Below are positions 34,938 through 44,248 of a DNA stretch of 64,000 nt, in pieces. A program made the translations under genes and the position numbers. The DNA is from Paracrocinitomix sp039939375 (GTDB taxonomy: Bacteria; Bacteroidota; Bacteroidia; Flavobacteriales_D; Crocinitomicaceae): positions 175,894 through 239,893 of the forward strand of contig JBDVJO010000001.1 in NCBI GenBank assembly GCA_039939375.1. Reading direction: 5' to 3'. The notes below the pieces were generated by a model. It was not told where the DNA came from, ran no database searches, and saw only the letters and a program-made list of their open reading frames with translations. Within the stretch, counting starts at the first letter, position 1; each line of letters begins with the position of its first letter.

Positions 34938-36464
34938 ATGAAGCCGTCTACAGAATTGTTCAGTCTTATCAAGTCTCTGACCAAATCAGAGAAACGATTT
35001 TTTAAGTTGAATTCTAGCCTCCAAACAGGAGAGAAGAACTACTTAAAAATCTTTGACTTTATTGAAAAGCAAAAAAAGTATGATGAAGAAGAATTGAAAG
35101 ATCATTTTAAAAACGAAACTTTCGTCAAGCATCTTCCTTCTGAAAAAAACCATTTGTACAAATTACTGCTCAAAAGTTTACGTTCATATTATTCAGACAG
35201 AACAGTTAGTTCTCAGCTAAAGCAGGAAATAAAGAATGTAGAGATACTTTATAAAAAGGCCTTGTACAAAGAATGCAACAAATTTGTGAAACGCGCGAAA
35301 GACTTGGCGAAACAATACGAGAAGTTTTACTACTGGTTTGAACTGATTAACTGGGAAAAAAAGTTATTAGAAGAAGCTTATGAATCGGGCGTTTTTAGTC
35401 AGGATTTAGATCAATTAATAGAAGAAGAAACTGAAGTAATTGAGAAGTTAAGAAACTTGGCAGAGTATCATATTTTGTATTCAAAAATCAATTACATCTT
35501 TCGTTCTGGCGGATTTACTCGTAATGAAAAAGAACGTGAGGTTGTAGCTGAAATTGCTGATTATCATTTAATAAAAGGGAAGAATACGGCACTTTCAACT
35601 AGAGCAACCACCATTTGCTATTATATTAAAGGGTTATGTGCTGCTTCTATTAGGGATTACGAAGATGCCTTGATCAACTTCAAGAAGGCAAAATCGGTGA
35701 TGGAAGCCAAGCCAAAAATTAAGTCTGACCTTCAAACCAGGTACATTTATACCCTTAATTTCTTGTTGAATTGTTACATAGACAGCTATCGATTTGACAA
35801 GGCTAACGAAGTTATTGGACAGTTGAAAGAACTTGAAAAAGATAAGTCATACACTTCATTAGACGCTAAAGTGAGGTTGTTTACTTCAACTAATATTGGT
35901 GAAATGCAGCTTTATAACCGTCAGGGTGAGTTTAAAAAAGCCCTGGCATTGGTTCCAGGAATTGAAAATGGGTTGGCACAATATGAAGACAAAGTGAATA
36001 AGGAAAAAGCTTTGTTGTTTACTTATAGCACGGCATACGCTTATTTTGGAGCAGGTGAATACAGAAAAGCGCTGAAATACATTAACGAAGTATTGAACGA
36101 TAATGAGAAAATGTTGCGTCAAGATGTCTATTCATTTTCTCGAATCTTCAATTTGGTGATTCACTTTGAGCTAAACAATCACGATTTCTTAGAATATGAT
36201 ATGAAATCTACCGCGAGATACTTAAACAAACACGATAAGGATTACGAAGTAGAAAAATTATTCATGAAAGAAATGCGTTCTTTGGCACGATTAAATTCTG
36301 AGTCAGAACAAAAAGCAATATTTGAAAACTTCCATAAAAAACTAGATAAATTACTGAAGATCGACCGCGAAAATGTAATTCTTGAATACTTTGATTTAAG
36401 AGCTTGGATTACTTCTAAGTTAACAGGAGTCACCTTTGAAAATGCGATTAAAGACCGGAAGTAG
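34938..36464 (+). CDS. Helical-repeat (TPR-like) cytoplasmic protein
   Basis: 508 residues, no signal peptide or membrane helix. The N-terminal ~90 residues have a recurring Bacteroidota motif (LIKSLTKSEKRFFKLNSSLQ ... EKNHLYKLLLKSLRSYY). The rest is helix pairs that look like degenerate TPRs, for example YEDALINFKKAKSVM, FKKALALVPGIENGLAQYEDK and YRKALKYINEVL. I do not know a function; it is probably a protein-interaction scaffold. It stands alone between two repeat regions. Confidence 0.7.
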   Translation: MKPSTELFSLIKSLTKSEKRFFKLNSSLQTGEKNYLKIFDFIEKQKKYDEEELKDHFKNETFVKHLPSEKNHLYKLLLKSLRSYYSDRTVSSQLKQEIKNVEILYKKALYKECNKFVKRAKDLAKQYEKFYYWFELINWEKKLLEEAYESGVFSQDLDQLIEEETEVIEKLRNLAEYHILYSKINYIFRSGGFTRNEKEREVVAEIADYHLIKGKNTALSTRATTICYYIKGLCAASIRDYEDALINFKKAKSVMEAKPKIKSDLQTRYIYTLNFLLNCYIDSYRFDKANEVIGQLKELEKDKSYTSLDAKVRLFTSTNIGEMQLYNRQGEFKKALALVPGIENGLAQYEDKVNKEKALLFTYSTAYAYFGAGEYRKALKYINEVLNDNEKMLRQDVYSFSRIFNLVIHFELNNHDFLEYDMKSTARYLNKHDKDYEVEKLFMKEMRSLARLNSESEQKAIFENFHKKLDKLLKIDRENVILEYFDLRAWITSKLTGVTFENAIKDRK

Positions 36465-36478
36465 GCTTCTTATTTTTA

Positions 36479-36680
36479 AGTTATGAGTTATGAGTTATGA
36501 GTTTTGAGTGATGAGTGATGAGTGATTTGCTTGCACACCGAGCGTAGTCGAGGTGCGCAATCGAAGTAAGTCGAGGTTGAAGTGTTACGAGTGATGAGTG
36601 ATTGCCTGCACACCGAGCGACTTGTGCTGAGCATGGTCGAAGTAAGTCGAGGTGCGCAGCCGCAGTGTTACGAGTAATGA
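36479..36680. repeat. Low-complexity GAGTGAT and GTCGAGGTGCGC repeat block
   Basis: About 200 bases of TGAGT(T/G)A words followed by two imperfect copies of a unit that contains GCACACCGAGCG, AAGTAAGTCGAGG and GTGTTACGAGT (starting near 36509 and 36590). The unit also holds CACCGAGC-x-GTCGAGGTG, an imperfect dyad of the dispersed type seen in many Bacteroidota. It fills the 315-base gap between the helical-repeat gene and ribBA; no gene fits here. Confidence 0.8.
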
Positions 36681-36779
36681 AACTTCAAGTTCTAAAAGTC
36701 TTCATTGAAAATTTGACAACTAATGCCTAGTTAACTAATTCCTCAAACCTAATCAACTATTACCCAGTCAACTATTACC

Positions 36780-37901
36780 TTATGAAATAAAAGGCACTAC
36801 CTCAGTAACTTCTAGTCCGTACTGATTAATAACTGGACTATTTACCTTAGCTGAATTTGAGATTAATCGAAGTTTATTTACGCCAAAATGCAGTAAGATT
36901 TGTGCTCCAATTCCGTAATCTTTTTTGTCCGTTTTAGTATTAACATCTTCACCATAGGTCTGTAGACGGTTGATAAGACCCATTTGTTTTCCTTTCTGTT
37001 GCATAAATAACAACATTCCTTTGCCCTCTTCATTAATCATTTTCAATGAAGCGCTCAAGTTTGACTGTTTATCAGCACGCACAGCATCCAACAAATTATG
37101 TGTAAACGAAGTAGATTCTACTCTAACTAAAACAGGTTCGTCTTCGTCCCAATCTCCTTTAATGAAAGCTAAATGCTCTTCATCTGTGGTGGTTTGTCTA
37201 AAGGCTACCAATTTAAAATCACCCCAAAGTGTTTTCAATTCTGTCTCAACAATCTTTTCAATTAACGATTCATGACGCATCCTGTAGGCAATCAAATCGG
37301 CAATTGAGATCATTTTTAAATCAAATTTCTCAGCGATTTTAATACAGTCTGGAACTCTTGCCATAGAGCCATCTTCATTCATAATTTCAACAATCACTCC
37401 TGCAGCTTCAAATCCGGCCATTTTGGCTAAATCAATTGCTGCCTCCGTGTGTCCTGCTCTTCTCAAAACACCACCTTTTTTCGCTCTTAACGGAAAGATA
37501 TGTCCTGGTTTGCCTAATTCTTTTGGATCAATATTCGGGTCAATTAAAGCTTGAACAGTCTTTGCTCTATCCGTAGCAGAGATTCCTGTTGTACAGCCAT
37601 GCCCTATTAAATCAACCGATACTGTAAATGGTGTTTCGTATGCCGCACTGTTCGATTGAACCATCAATTCTAAACCTAAACGATCACACTCTTCTTCAAC
37701 CAATGGTGCACAGATTAATCCTCTACCATGCGTTGCCATGAAGTTGATTAATTCTGGTGTTGCGTTTCTTGCAGCTGTTAAAAAGTCTCCCTCGTTCTCG
37801 CGATCTTCATCATCTACTACGATTATAACTTTCCCCGCTTTAATATCTGCAACGGCTTCTTCAATTGTGTTTAATTTTACTCCCATTTGAACAGTTTCCA
37901 T
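36780..37901 (-). CDS. ribB: 3,4-dihydroxy-2-butanone-4-phosphate synthase with degenerate GTP cyclohydrolase II domain
   Basis: 373 residues. The RibB half (~8-210) is intact: DDEDRENEGDF (acidic metal site, 31-41), THGRGLICAPL, TGISATDRAKT and PGHIFPLRAKKGGVLRRAGHTEA. It makes the four-carbon unit of riboflavin from ribulose 5-phosphate. The C-terminal half aligns with RibA, but the three zinc cysteines of the motif ECLTGD...RCDCG are S265, A276 and K278 here, and GRGIGL is changed to GKQMGL. So it probably has no GTP cyclohydrolase II activity, like the RibBX proteins described elsewhere, and a separate RibA should exist in the genome. No FMN riboswitch is visible in the 20 bases before the start or beyond. 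Confidence 0.9.
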   Translation of the reverse strand: METVQMGVKLNTIEEAVADIKAGKVIIVVDDEDRENEGDFLTAARNATPELINFMATHGRGLICAPLVEEECDRLGLELMVQSNSAAYETPFTVSVDLIGHGCTTGISATDRAKTVQALIDPNIDPKELGKPGHIFPLRAKKGGVLRRAGHTEAAIDLAKMAGFEAAGVIVEIMNEDGSMARVPDCIKIAEKFDLKMISIADLIAYRMRHESLIEKIVETELKTLWGDFKLVAFRQTTTDEEHLAFIKGDWDEDEPVLVRVESTSFTHNLLDAVRADKQSNLSASLKMINEEGKGMLLFMQQKGKQMGLINRLQTYGEDVNTKTDKKDYGIGAQILLHFGVNKLRLISNSAKVNSPVINQYGLEVTEVVPFIS

Positions 37902-37921
37902 GGTACAAAAATACGGCTTTT

Positions 37922-39085
37922 TTATTCCCTAACAGAAAAAAGTGAATCGAGTTTTTGTACGGATTGTTCCCAACTATAACTGTTGCGAACATAATTTTTG
38001 CCATTATCGGCTATTTTTTGATAGAGGGCAGTGTCGTTTTGAAGCGCCTCAATTTGTTGTTTAAATTCTTTAGCAGTATTCGCTACTAAAATTGATTCAC
38101 CATGTTTTGCTTTCAAAGCATTATTGGCTAATGATGTTGTTATGCACGGAATCCCCATAGCCATTGCTTCTAGCAATTTGTTTTGTAAACCTGTGCCTAT
38201 AAAAAGTGGTGCCACAAATATTTTGGCAGCTGCATAAGAATCTCTGATGTCATCTACCCATCCACTCACCGTTACTTGATCTGATTTCAAATTAATTATC
38301 CGTTGATTTGGTGATGCGCCTGAAAGTAAGACAGTGTTTTTTTCTTCCAAAATCGGAAGTATTTGTTCAACAATAAACTCTGAGCACTCAATATTCGGAG
38401 GGTAATTCATATTGCCTGTAAACAGCAAGTCATAGTTGTTTTCTGGGGTAGATTTATAGTCAAAAAAGTCTTCTGAAATTCCGTTTTCAATTATTCTAAT
38501 TTCTGCTTTGTTTGGATGGTTAATCAATTCACGGTCTTGCTCTGAAATGATGCTGTGATGATTGAAATAATCAAATATCCTATTCTCATATTCACTCAAG
38601 CGTTTGCCTTCATTTCTGAATAGTCGTTTTTTTAATCCCACGTTAATTTCAGCTCTTCTGAACATTCCTTTACTCAAGGCGTCCATGTAATCAATTGTTT
38701 TTGGGGTATCGTGAACGTTTTTAACGTACTCTGCTGTTCTGATTAATTGACAATAGATATGGTCAACGTTCAGCTCTGCTAACCTTGCTTTAATTTTCCG
38801 TTGAATCCCTAATTGATAAAAATAGCCAATTTGAAAGGGTTTATCAGAAAAGGTTTGCTTCAAGGTATTCCAATAGAGTAGGGGCTTGCTCAGTTTGTAA
38901 ATAGTGACCGAAGTGCAAAAGGCTTCTAGTTCTTTTTTCCATTCACTCTTAATCTCCTGGTCGGTTAAGGTGTGTAAATGAATTTCATGCCGCTTAGAAA
39001 GTTCTTTGAGTTGATAGTATGCACGCAATTTATCGCCTTTTTCAAGGGGATAAGGAAAACGCGATAAAAGCACAAAAATCTTCAT
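37922..39085 (-). CDS. Glycosyltransferase, GT4-like
   Basis: 387 residues, two Rossmann-like halves. N-terminal KIFVLLSRFPYPLEKGDKLR is the acceptor-side start common to sugar transferases of the GT4 type; the C-terminal half has DLLFTGNMNYPPN, VTVSGWVDDIRDSYAAAKIFVAPLF and GTGLQNKLLEAMAMGIPCITT, the donor-binding motif (EAMA). It should add a sugar from an activated donor to a surface glycan. It overlaps the previous gene by one base (TAATG), so the two glycosyltransferases are translated together. Confidence 0.87.
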   Translation of the reverse strand: MKIFVLLSRFPYPLEKGDKLRAYYQLKELSKRHEIHLHTLTDQEIKSEWKKELEAFCTSVTIYKLSKPLLYWNTLKQTFSDKPFQIGYFYQLGIQRKIKARLAELNVDHIYCQLIRTAEYVKNVHDTPKTIDYMDALSKGMFRRAEINVGLKKRLFRNEGKRLSEYENRIFDYFNHHSIISEQDRELINHPNKAEIRIIENGISEDFFDYKSTPENNYDLLFTGNMNYPPNIECSEFIVEQILPILEEKNTVLLSGASPNQRIINLKSDQVTVSGWVDDIRDSYAAAKIFVAPLFIGTGLQNKLLEAMAMGIPCITTSLANNALKAKHGESILVANTAKEFKQQIEALQNDTALYQKIADNGKNYVRNSYSWEQSVQKLDSLFSVRE

Positions 39086-40269
39086 TAGCTGTTATAAAAT
39101 TCTAATAACTTTTTGATGATATTGGCATTGTCATATTCTTCCTCAACCAGTTTTCTGGCAGCTTTTCCTATGCGATCAACTTTAGATTGGTCTTTGATCA
39201 ATTCCTTTATCGCAGTTGCAAATTCCTTTGCAGTGTCTGCAATGATGATTGTTTTGTTGTGTTGACAGTTGATTCCTTCTGCGCCTACTGAGGTAGAAAT
39301 AACCGTTTTACCCATGGCCATTCCTTCAATGATTTTGATGCGCATTCCAGACCCGGACAATAAAGGCACGATCATAATGTCATGATCATTCATAAAATCA
39401 TGTACGCTATCCACTTCACCATGGACCTTAAAATTGTCTGAAGCTAATTTTTCAAAGTCGGCACTCATGTATCTTCCGGCCATGTGAAAGCTTAGGTCTT
39501 CTTTCTTTATTAAAGGCCAAATTTCATCTGAAAACCAATTCATAGCCTCACGATTAGGTTCCCAGTTCATTGCACCAATATGAAAAAGTTTGTTACGCTC
39601 TTTTCTCTCTGAAGCAACAATTTTGTAATCGTCTAAATCTATTCCAAAAGGAATCGTAATAAGGGGTTTGTTGCAATCAAAGGCTAAAAACCTATCGGTA
39701 TCTTCTTTTGAAATAGCGGCAATTCCATCTACTTCGTTGATGGTTCTTTTCTCGTACTTTTTAAGCTTTGAGGCCAGATGTTTTAAGTACATTTTCTTGG
39801 CTTTATTACCGGTAGAATTTGCTAAACGTTCCCAAATTAAATGCTCTAGATTGTGACTTCTCAACACAATTTTAGCAGAGCAACATTGTCTTATAGTTGA
39901 TATGTAGGGAGTCATGAATAAACTCTCTAAATGAATGATGTCAAAATCTTCTTGTAATAGTTCTCTCAATCGCTTGTCAAAATCGGGAGAAAAAAAACGG
40001 TTGACATTGTATGAGTCTGCTGTTACTAAAGCCGAGAAAGCATCAATAACGTTAATCCTAGTGTCTAAAAAAATCCCTTCTATTTGAGTGGATTTTACAA
40101 ATTCAGGGTTAATTTTTTCAATTTCAAAAGGATGCTTTTCAGTAGAAACAGTTAAGATTTTCAGTTCAATCCCTTGGGCCAATAATCCTTCAGAAATATT
40201 GCTCATGGCTATGCATCCACCATCTACTTCTGGTTTTGGAGGTTTATTGCACAGCTGGAGAACTTTCAT
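39085..40269 (-). CDS. Glycosyltransferase, GT4-like
   Basis: 394 residues. MKVLQLCNKPPKPEVDGGCIA at the start, IIHLESLFMTPY and KIVLRSHNLEHLIWERLA in the N-terminal half, and HIGAMNWEPNREAMNWFSDEIWP, VHDFMNDHDIMIVPLLSGSGMRIKIIEGMAMGKTVISTSVGAEGI in the donor half, all in line with GT4 enzymes. Length and order match the following gene, of which it is a distant relative. It starts 12 bases after the LptF/G-type gene, so the three may form one transcript. Acceptor and sugar are unknown. Confidence 0.87.
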   Translation of the reverse strand: MKVLQLCNKPPKPEVDGGCIAMSNISEGLLAQGIELKILTVSTEKHPFEIEKINPEFVKSTQIEGIFLDTRINVIDAFSALVTADSYNVNRFFSPDFDKRLRELLQEDFDIIHLESLFMTPYISTIRQCCSAKIVLRSHNLEHLIWERLANSTGNKAKKMYLKHLASKLKKYEKRTINEVDGIAAISKEDTDRFLAFDCNKPLITIPFGIDLDDYKIVASERKERNKLFHIGAMNWEPNREAMNWFSDEIWPLIKKEDLSFHMAGRYMSADFEKLASDNFKVHGEVDSVHDFMNDHDIMIVPLLSGSGMRIKIIEGMAMGKTVISTSVGAEGINCQHNKTIIIADTAKEFATAIKELIKDQSKVDRIGKAARKLVEEEYDNANIIKKLLEFYNS

Positions 40270-40281
40270 AAAGGGCGAGAA

Positions 40282-41721
40282 TTATAATCTAAATAGTTTG
40301 CGAAAATACTTTTTATACTCGTCCCAATCAAATATACCGGAATCATTCGCAGCTTTATAGGTTAAGAACGCACCTAATGGCGTGAGTATGAAGGTGCTCA
40401 TCCACATTCCTTTCCAAGGCGTAATAAAGCCAGATTCTACCATGTTTTGCCCCATGATAGTAACAATGTAGTAGAGCAGGAAGAAAAGAACTGCAAAAAC
40501 TAATGGAGTACCTAGTCCACCTTTTTTGATAATGGCCCCTAATGGCGCACCAATAAAGAATAAAACGAGCAAGGCAACTGGTAGTGTAAACTTCTGATGC
40601 CAGGTGGTTTTGTATTCATTTTTATTCACTTCTTGAGACTCTCTTAACTTGGTTTGTCCAAACAACATGTCTTTTGTTGATCTAATTTCATTTTGCGCAG
40701 CAGAGAGATCAAGCGTTAACTCGTTTTCATGAATATTTTCTATTTGGATAATGGTGTCAATTGGTTCCATGTCAGGAATCATGGCTTGTTGTGTAGAGTC
40801 TAAAGTGCTGTCAATTTTAAATCCATTGTTAAAAGTTACCAGCTGATTTTTAAGCACTAATTTGAAATCTTCTTTGTTCTTTTCATACCTAATCTCCATT
40901 GAATCTAGGCTTTCTTGTAGTTGAACAAAGTTCATCATTTCGTATTCACGCTTAAACATGTCTTCGTCAGATTCACTCATTTCAAACCCGCCTAAATCAA
41001 ATTTTATTATGGCTTCTTCAAAGAATGTTTTTTGGAACGGAAATTTATCTTTTTGGATTTGAGAGGGACCAAGTTTCTCATACATAGATCCGCCCGTTAG
41101 CCGTAATAAAAGGTAGCGATCATCTTCAGACTTCAACATTTCTCCTTCTTTAGCTTTGATGGTTTTGGCTACAAAAACATCCGAGTATTCGTAAATTAAA
41201 ACACCTTCTAATTCACCTGTATTATCGTTTTTCTTATCAACTCTAATGCTATATCCATCAATGTCATTGTAAAATATGCCTTCAGTAATTCCGAAAGTTG
41301 GTTTTTTATCTTGGATATCAAAAATGATGGCTCTCCATTTATAGTTGGCAACCGGTAATAAGTAATTAGTGAAGTAAAATCCACCCAAACTCAAGACGAC
41401 AACAAAATAAAACATGGGACGCATGATCTTTAATAAAGACATGCCAGACGCTTTTAGAGCAGTAAGTTCGTTGTGCTCTGCCAGATTACCATAGGTCATG
41501 ATGGAAGAGAACAGAACTGCTAATGGCAAGGCTAGCGGAATTAAGGTGGCCGATACGTAAAACAGGAGTTCTAATAAGATAGAAATCTCAAGTCCTTTCC
41601 CGATTAGGTCATCAATATATTTCCATAAAAATTGCATGACCAAGAAAAACATGGCAATACAAAACGTAATCAAGAATGGCCCGATAAACGATTTAATGAT
41701 GAAAATATGTAATCTCTTCAA
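40282..41721 (-). CDS. LptF/LptG family permease
   Basis: 479 residues. Three membrane helices at the start (SFIGPFLITFCIAMFFLVMQFLWKY, SATLIPLALPLAVLFSSIMTYG, MFYFVVVLSLGGFYFTNYLL), a large beta-jellyroll in the periplasm (~130-375, longer than in E. coli) and three at the end (KFTLPVALLVLFFIGAPLGAIIKKGGLG). GNLAEHNELTALKASGMSLLKIM is the family mark on the coupling side. The protein works with LptB to pull lipopolysaccharide from the inner membrane. Whether it is LptF or LptG is not decided here; Bacteroidota members are often called only YjgP/YjgQ. Confidence 0.92.
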   Translation of the reverse strand: MKRLHIFIIKSFIGPFLITFCIAMFFLVMQFLWKYIDDLIGKGLEISILLELLFYVSATLIPLALPLAVLFSSIMTYGNLAEHNELTALKASGMSLLKIMRPMFYFVVVLSLGGFYFTNYLLPVANYKWRAIIFDIQDKKPTFGITEGIFYNDIDGYSIRVDKKNDNTGELEGVLIYEYSDVFVAKTIKAKEGEMLKSEDDRYLLLRLTGGSMYEKLGPSQIQKDKFPFQKTFFEEAIIKFDLGGFEMSESDEDMFKREYEMMNFVQLQESLDSMEIRYEKNKEDFKLVLKNQLVTFNNGFKIDSTLDSTQQAMIPDMEPIDTIIQIENIHENELTLDLSAAQNEIRSTKDMLFGQTKLRESQEVNKNEYKTTWHQKFTLPVALLVLFFIGAPLGAIIKKGGLGTPLVFAVLFFLLYYIVTIMGQNMVESGFITPWKGMWMSTFILTPLGAFLTYKAANDSGIFDWDEYKKYFRKLFRL

Positions 41722-41782
41722 GATCTAGTTTATTTTCAGAAACGCATTAATAGGCGTAAAAGTATGTAGAAAAGGGGATAAA

Positions 41783-42172
41783 TTAAGACCCAATCACCAT
41801 TTTAAGTTCTCCGATTTGATTTTCCCAAAGCAATTGTGCTTCTTCCATCTCATCTTCTTCTGCGAAATCTGTAATGATTATGGCAACATCATTTGTTAAA
41901 TCGTCAATTTTAATGGCGATCTCAAAGTAAGTTTTTAATCCTTCTTCAATATCTTCTTCCCATTGAAACTTTACTGCCTCACCTTTTCTTTTAGTTAAAA
42001 GTTTTGCGGTTTCAGAAGCACCGTCCCAGAAAAAAATAAAGTTATCTCCTTTGATGTTAACGTCATCAGCAAACCATTCACTCAGGCCGCTTGGAGTTGA
42101 TATCATATTGTATAAAACAGAAACTGAAGACTTTACTTCAAATTCTAATTCGTATTTCACTTTTTCGCTCAT
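41783..42172 (-). CDS. START-like (SRPBCC) domain protein
   Basis: 129 residues, one SRPBCC fold: beta-strand KYELEFEVKSSVSVLYNMISTPSGLSEWFADDV, FIFFWDGASETAKLL, KFQWEED and a last long helix EAQLLWENQIGEL. This matches the START-like protein common in Bacteroidota (START_2 type), distantly related to Aha1/AHSA1. The family binds hydrophobic ligands or acts on Hsp90-like partners; nothing is known here. It stands about 60 bases upstream of the LptF/G-type gene. Confidence 0.85.
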   Translation of the reverse strand: MSEKVKYELEFEVKSSVSVLYNMISTPSGLSEWFADDVNIKGDNFIFFWDGASETAKLLTKRKGEAVKFQWEEDIEEGLKTYFEIAIKIDDLTNDVAIIITDFAEEDEMEEAQLLWENQIGELKMVIGS

Positions 42173-42333
42173 CTCAATTCTTATAAATCGCTAGTAATGC
42201 GTTGGTTAAAGATTTTTATAAGTACATCTTTACAGCATTTTCAGCGGTTTGCAAAGATAGCATTTTTTTCCTAATGGGCACTATCTCAGATGATAGAAGG
42301 TGATTTTAAATTAAGAATGGAGGAGTTTTAAAC

Positions 42334-43350
42334 TTAGTCGTTTAATTTAACCTCAAGGGTGAATCGATTGTATGGCTTATCTTTTTCAGAGAATTTGAAG
42401 TCAAATTTTTCAGTTTTCACAATCTTAGCCAGCCCCATTTCTGTAATGCTCGTGTCTGGATTTAAAATCAACTGATCAAACTTTTCAGTATCTGCCAACG
42501 GAATACTATTCTGACAAATCAAATAAAGGCCATCTTCTTTTCTAAAAACAATGACAGTTCCTTTGTTTTCATTTGGCGCGGATTGACCATGAAATGTAGC
42601 ATTCTGTAAAATTTCACTGAACAATTGAATCGACTTAGAACTTACACCATTAAATCTTTCATTTACGCCCAAATTTTCATTGAACATCTGAAGTACAAGT
42701 TGATTGGTCTCTAAGGTAAAGTCGCCAGAGTAAACAAGGATGACATTATTATCAGTGTAGCTTTTAAAATCTGATTTTAACCGCTCAATATTGTATTTTT
42801 TTTCTGGACTGTTTTCTGCTAGTTGCATGTCCAGTGACAAGAAAAAGTGATCTAATCGCTCATTACAGTCTATAAAATCATTTCGTAGGGGAATTCCTCC
42901 TTTTCGAGCCATCTCTATCAATCCTAAACCAGCACCGCCCTTAACAGAAAGTTCGCCGTATTTAATAATGTTCTCTCTGAGTTTTTTTAACTCTTCAGGA
43001 GAAGCGTGATTAACAGATTCTAACTGTGATTTAATGGTAGATACATCTTCTTTTTTTACCAGATTAGAAGAAGAAATTGTGACCAAATCATCATACATAA
43101 GAATTTGAAAAAACTCTAAACCAGACACTTTGCCGATCAGTTCTTTTTTATCCACTTTATGGCGAATCACATTTTGAAAGCATTCTGCTACCAAGTATGG
43201 AATTCTTCTGTTGATTTTTAACTGATGTTTTTGCGCGTCTTTGTTATAATTCACCAATTCAATGAGCTTGTCTGTTAGGTTATCATTACACACACCAAAG
43301 TAGCCAATCATGGCTTTACAATGTGGTAATTTTTCTATTAGATCAAGCAT
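42334..43350 (-). CDS. Two-domain DUF6272/SiaB-like kinase-fold protein
   Basis: 338 residues made of two similar halves. The first (~1-165) has the marks of DUF6272/SiaB proteins: AECFQNVIRHKVDKKE and GGAGLGLIEMARKGG, the latter like the G-box of GHKL ATPases. The second (~190-338) has the same order: SIQLFSEILQNATFHGQ, in place of the first helix, and SITEMGLAKIVKTEKF, where the glycine-rich loop is worn down. Relatives such as SiaB act as serine kinases in partner-switching with SiaC and SiaD. A double version suggests a built-in dimer with one dead half. Function is inference; no partner phosphatase or antagonist gene is next to it. Confidence 0.75.
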   Translation of the reverse strand: MLDLIEKLPHCKAMIGYFGVCNDNLTDKLIELVNYNKDAQKHQLKINRRIPYLVAECFQNVIRHKVDKKELIGKVSGLEFFQILMYDDLVTISSSNLVKKEDVSTIKSQLESVNHASPEELKKLRENIIKYGELSVKGGAGLGLIEMARKGGIPLRNDFIDCNERLDHFFLSLDMQLAENSPEKKYNIERLKSDFKSYTDNNVILVYSGDFTLETNQLVLQMFNENLGVNERFNGVSSKSIQLFSEILQNATFHGQSAPNENKGTVIVFRKEDGLYLICQNSIPLADTEKFDQLILNPDTSITEMGLAKIVKTEKFDFKFSEKDKPYNRFTLEVKLND

Positions 43351-43459
43351 TGCTCCTAATTTACGGTTTTCATTGAATCAAATGTCAAAATAAATGATGG
43401 ATTGTAGGAATCCAACGATAAAATACACGAATTATGGAATGAAATGTCATTTCTATCGC

Positions 43460-44020
43460 TTATTTACATTTAGCTTGAACAGTTTTGTTTTTCCACTGAA
43501 TCCAATATTCTTGCAAACCTTCTTCGGTGGTTTTTAGTTCTGAGATATCTAATGTTTCTCCTGGTAAAAGCGCTTTTTGAAGTTGTTTTTTTCTTGCATC
43601 AATTGCTGGACTATGGTCCCAACCTCCACAATGATCGAATGAAGTATAGGCTTCACAGGCTGTTTCTACTTTAATAAATGGGATGGATAAATAATAAGTC
43701 ACATGACCAGTCCCCATCCCTTTAGTGGTCATTTGAATTTCTGAAAAGTTGACTTTGGCGTACTGTTCATTTTCGTAAAGAATTTTGAGTTGATCTCCAA
43801 CTTTAGCCGACATGGTATTGGAAAATTGATGTGCCACATCAGAAAAACCTTCAAACTCAGGTCCAATGTAAGTGCCTTCGCAACCTTTGTCCTCACAGTG
43901 AATGGACTGACCATCTGTAGAGGTTTCTACGAATTTTGGCTCGGGCATTGTTTGAGGTTGTGATGTACAACTAATCAACAAGGCAGAAAAGGTTAAAATA
44001 GAGTAAACGTGTTTTTTCAA
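43460..44020 (-). CDS. Hypothetical lipoprotein
   Basis: 186 residues. Lipobox LISC (C18), then STSQPQTMPEPKF and a domain with six further cysteines: HCEDKGCEGTYIGPEFEG, ETACEAYTSFDHCGGWDHSP and a C-terminal VQAKCK, which suggests disulfides in the periplasm or outside. No family recognised. Gene lies alone between the DUF6272 gene and the tRNA region; about 228 bases separate it from the tRNA. Confidence 0.65.
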   Translation of the reverse strand: MKKHVYSILTFSALLISCTSQPQTMPEPKFVETSTDGQSIHCEDKGCEGTYIGPEFEGFSDVAHQFSNTMSAKVGDQLKILYENEQYAKVNFSEIQMTTKGMGTGHVTYYLSIPFIKVETACEAYTSFDHCGGWDHSPAIDARKKQLQKALLPGETLDISELKTTEEGLQEYWIQWKNKTVQAKCK

Positions 44021-44170
44021 TTATTTAGGTATATATAAAGGATGAAATTAAGGAATTTAGTTGCTTCAAAGCGACTTAAGTTCAATGAAATAGAAAAAGG
44101 GAGTTAAATAATCTGATTTCATAAAATGGATTTAATAAAAATAAATTATATTTGCAGCCCAATTGAAAAC

Positions 44171-44182
44171 GGCGTAGTAGCT
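44171..44182 (+). repeat. Partial copy of the tRNA-Met 5' end and a CCCGA/TCGGG element
   Basis: GGCGTAGTAGCT at 44171-44182 differs by one base from the first 12 bases of the tRNA at 44249. It is followed by CTTCCCGAATAGCTTCGCG ... TCTCGGGACAAGC, a dispersed element with CCCGA/TCGGG arms. The tRNA similarity is short and may be chance or a trace of an earlier recombination. Confidence 0.35.
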
Positions 44183-44248
44183 TCCCGAATAGCTTCGCGT
44201 CTCGGGACAAGCAACTTCGCTAATAGAGGTTGTAGAAAAAAAAATATT

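Noticed and set aside
37902..37921. FMN riboswitch for the ribB gene
   Set aside because: Only 20 bases separate ribB from the next ORF in window order and its upstream side reaches no conserved RFN motif.
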